The notes under the pieces: model-generated
What the model was told of the DNA's origin: nothing
The model's database searches: none
Seen by the model: only the letters and a program-made list of their open reading frames with translations
Translations under genes and position numbers: made by a program
Shown here: piece after piece, positions 6,720-7,675 of the stretch
Layout: every line of letters starts with the position of its first letter
Numbering within the stretch: position 1 is the first letter of the stretch
NCBI GenBank assembly: GCA_015064195.1
Contig: SVSO01000138.1
Location: 1 to 7,675 of the forward strand
Direction of reading: 5' to 3'
DNA: 7,675 nucleotides
From: Oscillospiraceae bacterium
GTDB taxonomy: Bacteria > Bacillota_A > Clostridia > Oscillospirales > CAG-272

Positions 6720-7406
6720 TCAGTCACCGATTTTATAGCCCACGCTCCGGATGGTTTTGATGGCACTGCCCGCCTCGCCCAGCTTCTGGCGGAGGGTTTT
6801 GATGTGCATATCCACGGTGCGGGATTCGCCTTCATAATCGAAGCCCCAGACCTCGGAGAGGATGCGGTCGCGTGTCATGACGATGCCTTTATTATAAAGC
6901 AGGAATTTGAGCAGCTCGTATTCCTTGTAGGTGAGATCCACCTCCGCGCCGCCGGAAGTGACGGAGCGCGAGGAATCATCCATGCAGATGTCGCCGAAAA
7001 AGAGGGTGGCGTGATCGCGCTTCGGGGCATCCTCACGGGGCACGGCGCGCCGGAGCAATGCCTTGACGCGGCTCACCATTTCCATGATGCCGAAGGGCTT
7101 TGTGAGGTAATCATCCGCGCCCATATCGAGGCCGCGCACCTTGTCAAGCTCGGTGGTTTTCGCTGTCACCATCATGATGGGCACATTGGCGGTGCGTTCC
7201 GATCCGCGGATATTTCTGAGAATGGTCAGTCCATCGTCGCCGGGGAGCATGATGTCGAGCAAAATAAGCCCGGGGATCTCCTGCTCCAGCCGCTCTGCAA
7301 GGCTTCGTCCATCGGCGAAGCCCTCCACATCGTAGCCGCTGTTTTTCAGCGCGTAGGTTTCCATTTCGCGGATGTTTTCGTCATCCTCCACAATGAAGAT
7401 TTTCAT
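6720..7406 (-). CDS. OmpR/PhoB-family response regulator
   Basis: A 228-residue two-domain DNA-binding regulator. The receiver domain (1 to about 120) has the acidic pocket E7/D8/D9, the phosphorylation site Asp51 in LILLDIMLPGDDG, Thr81 (MMVTAK) and Lys103 (YLTKPF), so all key residues are present. The C-terminal winged helix (about 131-228) has the OmpR-type pattern: LTYKEYELLKFLLYNKGIVMTRDRIL, the recognition-helix region SRTVDMHIKTLRQKLG, and the wing TIRSVGYKIGD. The ATG at 7406 follows AAGGAG (7415-7420) at 8 bases. It is the first gene of a leftward operon with the PhoR-like kinase, 3 bases apart, and they are very likely translationally coupled. A phosphate (PhoB/PhoP) role is suggested by the downstream Na/Pi transporter; related WalR-like or other OmpR-type roles cannot be excluded by sequence alone. 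Confidence 0.95.
   Translation of the reverse strand: MKIFIVEDDENIREMETYALKNSGYDVEGFADGRSLAERLEQEIPGLILLDIMLPGDDGLTILRNIRGSERTANVPIMMVTAKTTELDKVRGLDMGADDYLTKPFGIMEMVSRVKALLRRAVPREDAPKRDHATLFFGDICMDDSSRSVTSGGAEVDLTYKEYELLKFLLYNKGIVMTRDRILSEVWGFDYEGESRTVDMHIKTLRQKLGEAGSAIKTIRSVGYKIGD
6724..6728 (-). promoter_or_regulatory. Ribosome-binding site of the kinase, inside the regulator gene
   Basis: On the - strand GGTGA, which matches the 3' part of the AAGGAGGTGA consensus, lies 7 bases before the kinase ATG and overlaps the last codons of the regulator (GGT GAC TGA). This site is modest, so ribosomes finishing the regulator probably restart on the kinase. Confidence 0.5.
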
Positions 7407-7452
7407 CTTTGAATCTCCTTTTATTTTTTAACATTTTTTCACATACATAACT

Positions 7453-7458
7453 ATCATA
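7453..7458 (-). promoter_or_regulatory. Candidate -10 box of the two-component operon
   Basis: On the - strand TATGAT (5 of 6 matches to TATAAT) lies 46 bases before the regulator's ATG, which would give a leader of about 40 bases. No good -35 box exists at 16-18 bases. A direct repeat TTTACG-N5-TTTACA, 11 bases start to start, lies further upstream at 7491-7507. This arrangement fits an activator-dependent, possibly self-regulated promoter. Confidence 0.4.
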
Positions 7459-7519
7459 CCGCAGATTTGTGTTATCCGTCTGCGGGAAATTGTAAAATCT
7501 CCGTAAATTTCGATTTGTC

Positions 7520-7548
7520 TTGACAATAAGGGGTTTGTGTATTATAAT
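7520..7548 (+). promoter_or_regulatory. Consensus sigma-70/sigma-A type promoter pointing right, out of the window
   Basis: TTGACA at 7520-7525 and TATAAT at 7543-7548 are separated by exactly 17 bases, so both hexamers and the spacing are ideal. Transcription would start near 7555 and run to the right edge. Two more TATAAT hexamers follow at 7552-7557 and 7563-7568. The first about 100 bases of the transcript hold no convincing gene but contain a large inverted repeat (7593-7653). The promoter is divergent to the response-regulator gene. Confidence 0.8.
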
Positions 7549-7592
7549 ATTTATAATAAATGTATAATTTGTGCGTTATTGTTCGACTGTTG

Positions 7593-7653
7593 GCAGGGGG
7601 AGAAGGGCCGGAACCATCTCAAACGCCGAAGTTTCCGCCCCTTCTCCCCCTGC
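7593..7653. repeat. 23-bp near-perfect inverted repeat (large hairpin)
   Basis: The left arm 7593-7615 and right arm 7631-7653 match in 21 of 23 positions. The outer 15 pairs are unbroken (GCAGGGGGAGAAGGG with its complement), then mismatches fall at pairs 16 and 22, with a 15-base loop (7616-7630). The arms are strongly strand-asymmetric: purine-rich on the left, pyrimidine-rich on the right. No T run follows within the window, so it does not look like a simple terminator. It could be a structured leader RNA or small RNA made from the promoter at 7520, or the end of a mobile or dispersed element cut by the window edge. Confidence 0.75.
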
Positions 7654-7667
7654 ACCCCCTCATCCCC
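7638..7667 (-). other. Potential G-quadruplex sequence (C-rich on + strand)
   Basis: On the - strand there are four runs of G with lengths 4, 5, 5 and 4 (+ strand positions 7664-7667, 7655-7659, 7646-7650, 7638-7641), each separated by a loop of exactly four bases (ATGA, TGCA, AGAA). This meets the usual pattern for an intramolecular G-quadruplex on the - strand and an i-motif on the + strand. Two of the runs lie in the right arm of the inverted repeat, so the hairpin and the quadruplex would compete. Confidence 0.6.
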
Positions 7668-7675
7668 ACCTCCTT

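Noticed and set aside
6021..7412. A 463-codon open frame on the + strand, opposite both the kinase and the regulator
   Set aside because: It runs antisense through two genes with intact family motifs. Its translation is a His/Asp/Gly/Ala-rich sequence without recognisable domains, typical of a GC-biased antisense frame.
1..7675. tRNA, rRNA, CRISPR array, transposase or phage genes
   Set aside because: None seen on either strand; no spaced repeats, no cloverleaf and no recombinase motifs were recognised.

Overview
The window is about 7.7 kb of moderately GC-rich DNA, apparently from an anaerobic Firmicute. Protein style and gene content point to Clostridia, near the Oscillospiraceae/Ruminococcaceae gut lineages. 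Three things suggest this: a single-chain bacterial glycyl-tRNA synthetase, an orphan lipoprotein solute-binding protein with an AraC neighbour, and strong AGGAG ribosome-binding sites. The placement is inference from sequence style; no search was run.

Left part, + strand: the 3' three quarters of a glycyl-tRNA synthetase gene (1-1104) ends in a clean intrinsic terminator. An AraC-family regulator (1155-1937) follows, then a promoter and a secreted lipoprotein that looks like an extracellular solute-binding protein (2030-3454). No permease or ATPase for it is present. A hairpin at about 3454-3504 lies between this gene and the convergent next gene and can serve both strands.

Right part, - strand, transcribed right to left: an OmpR/PhoB-type response regulator (7406-6720), a PhoR-like histidine kinase (6716-5364) three bases later, and then, after a 103-base gap holding a short palindromic repeat, a Na+/phosphate cotransporter fused to a C-terminal PhoU-like domain (5260-3506). 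Read together, these three genes suggest a phosphate uptake and sensing module. The kinase has almost no extracytoplasmic loop, so the transporter's PhoU domain is a plausible partner that reports phosphate flux to it. That last link is a hypothesis.

Right edge: the 269-base region upstream of the response regulator contains no convincing protein gene. It holds a likely regulated promoter for the two-component pair and a rightward promoter with consensus -35 and -10 boxes at 17-base spacing, followed by two more TATAAT hexamers. After these come a 23-bp near-perfect inverted repeat and a four-tract G-quadruplex-capable sequence that overlaps one arm of the hairpin. What the rightward promoter drives lies outside the window. 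This edge is the least explained part of the sequence.
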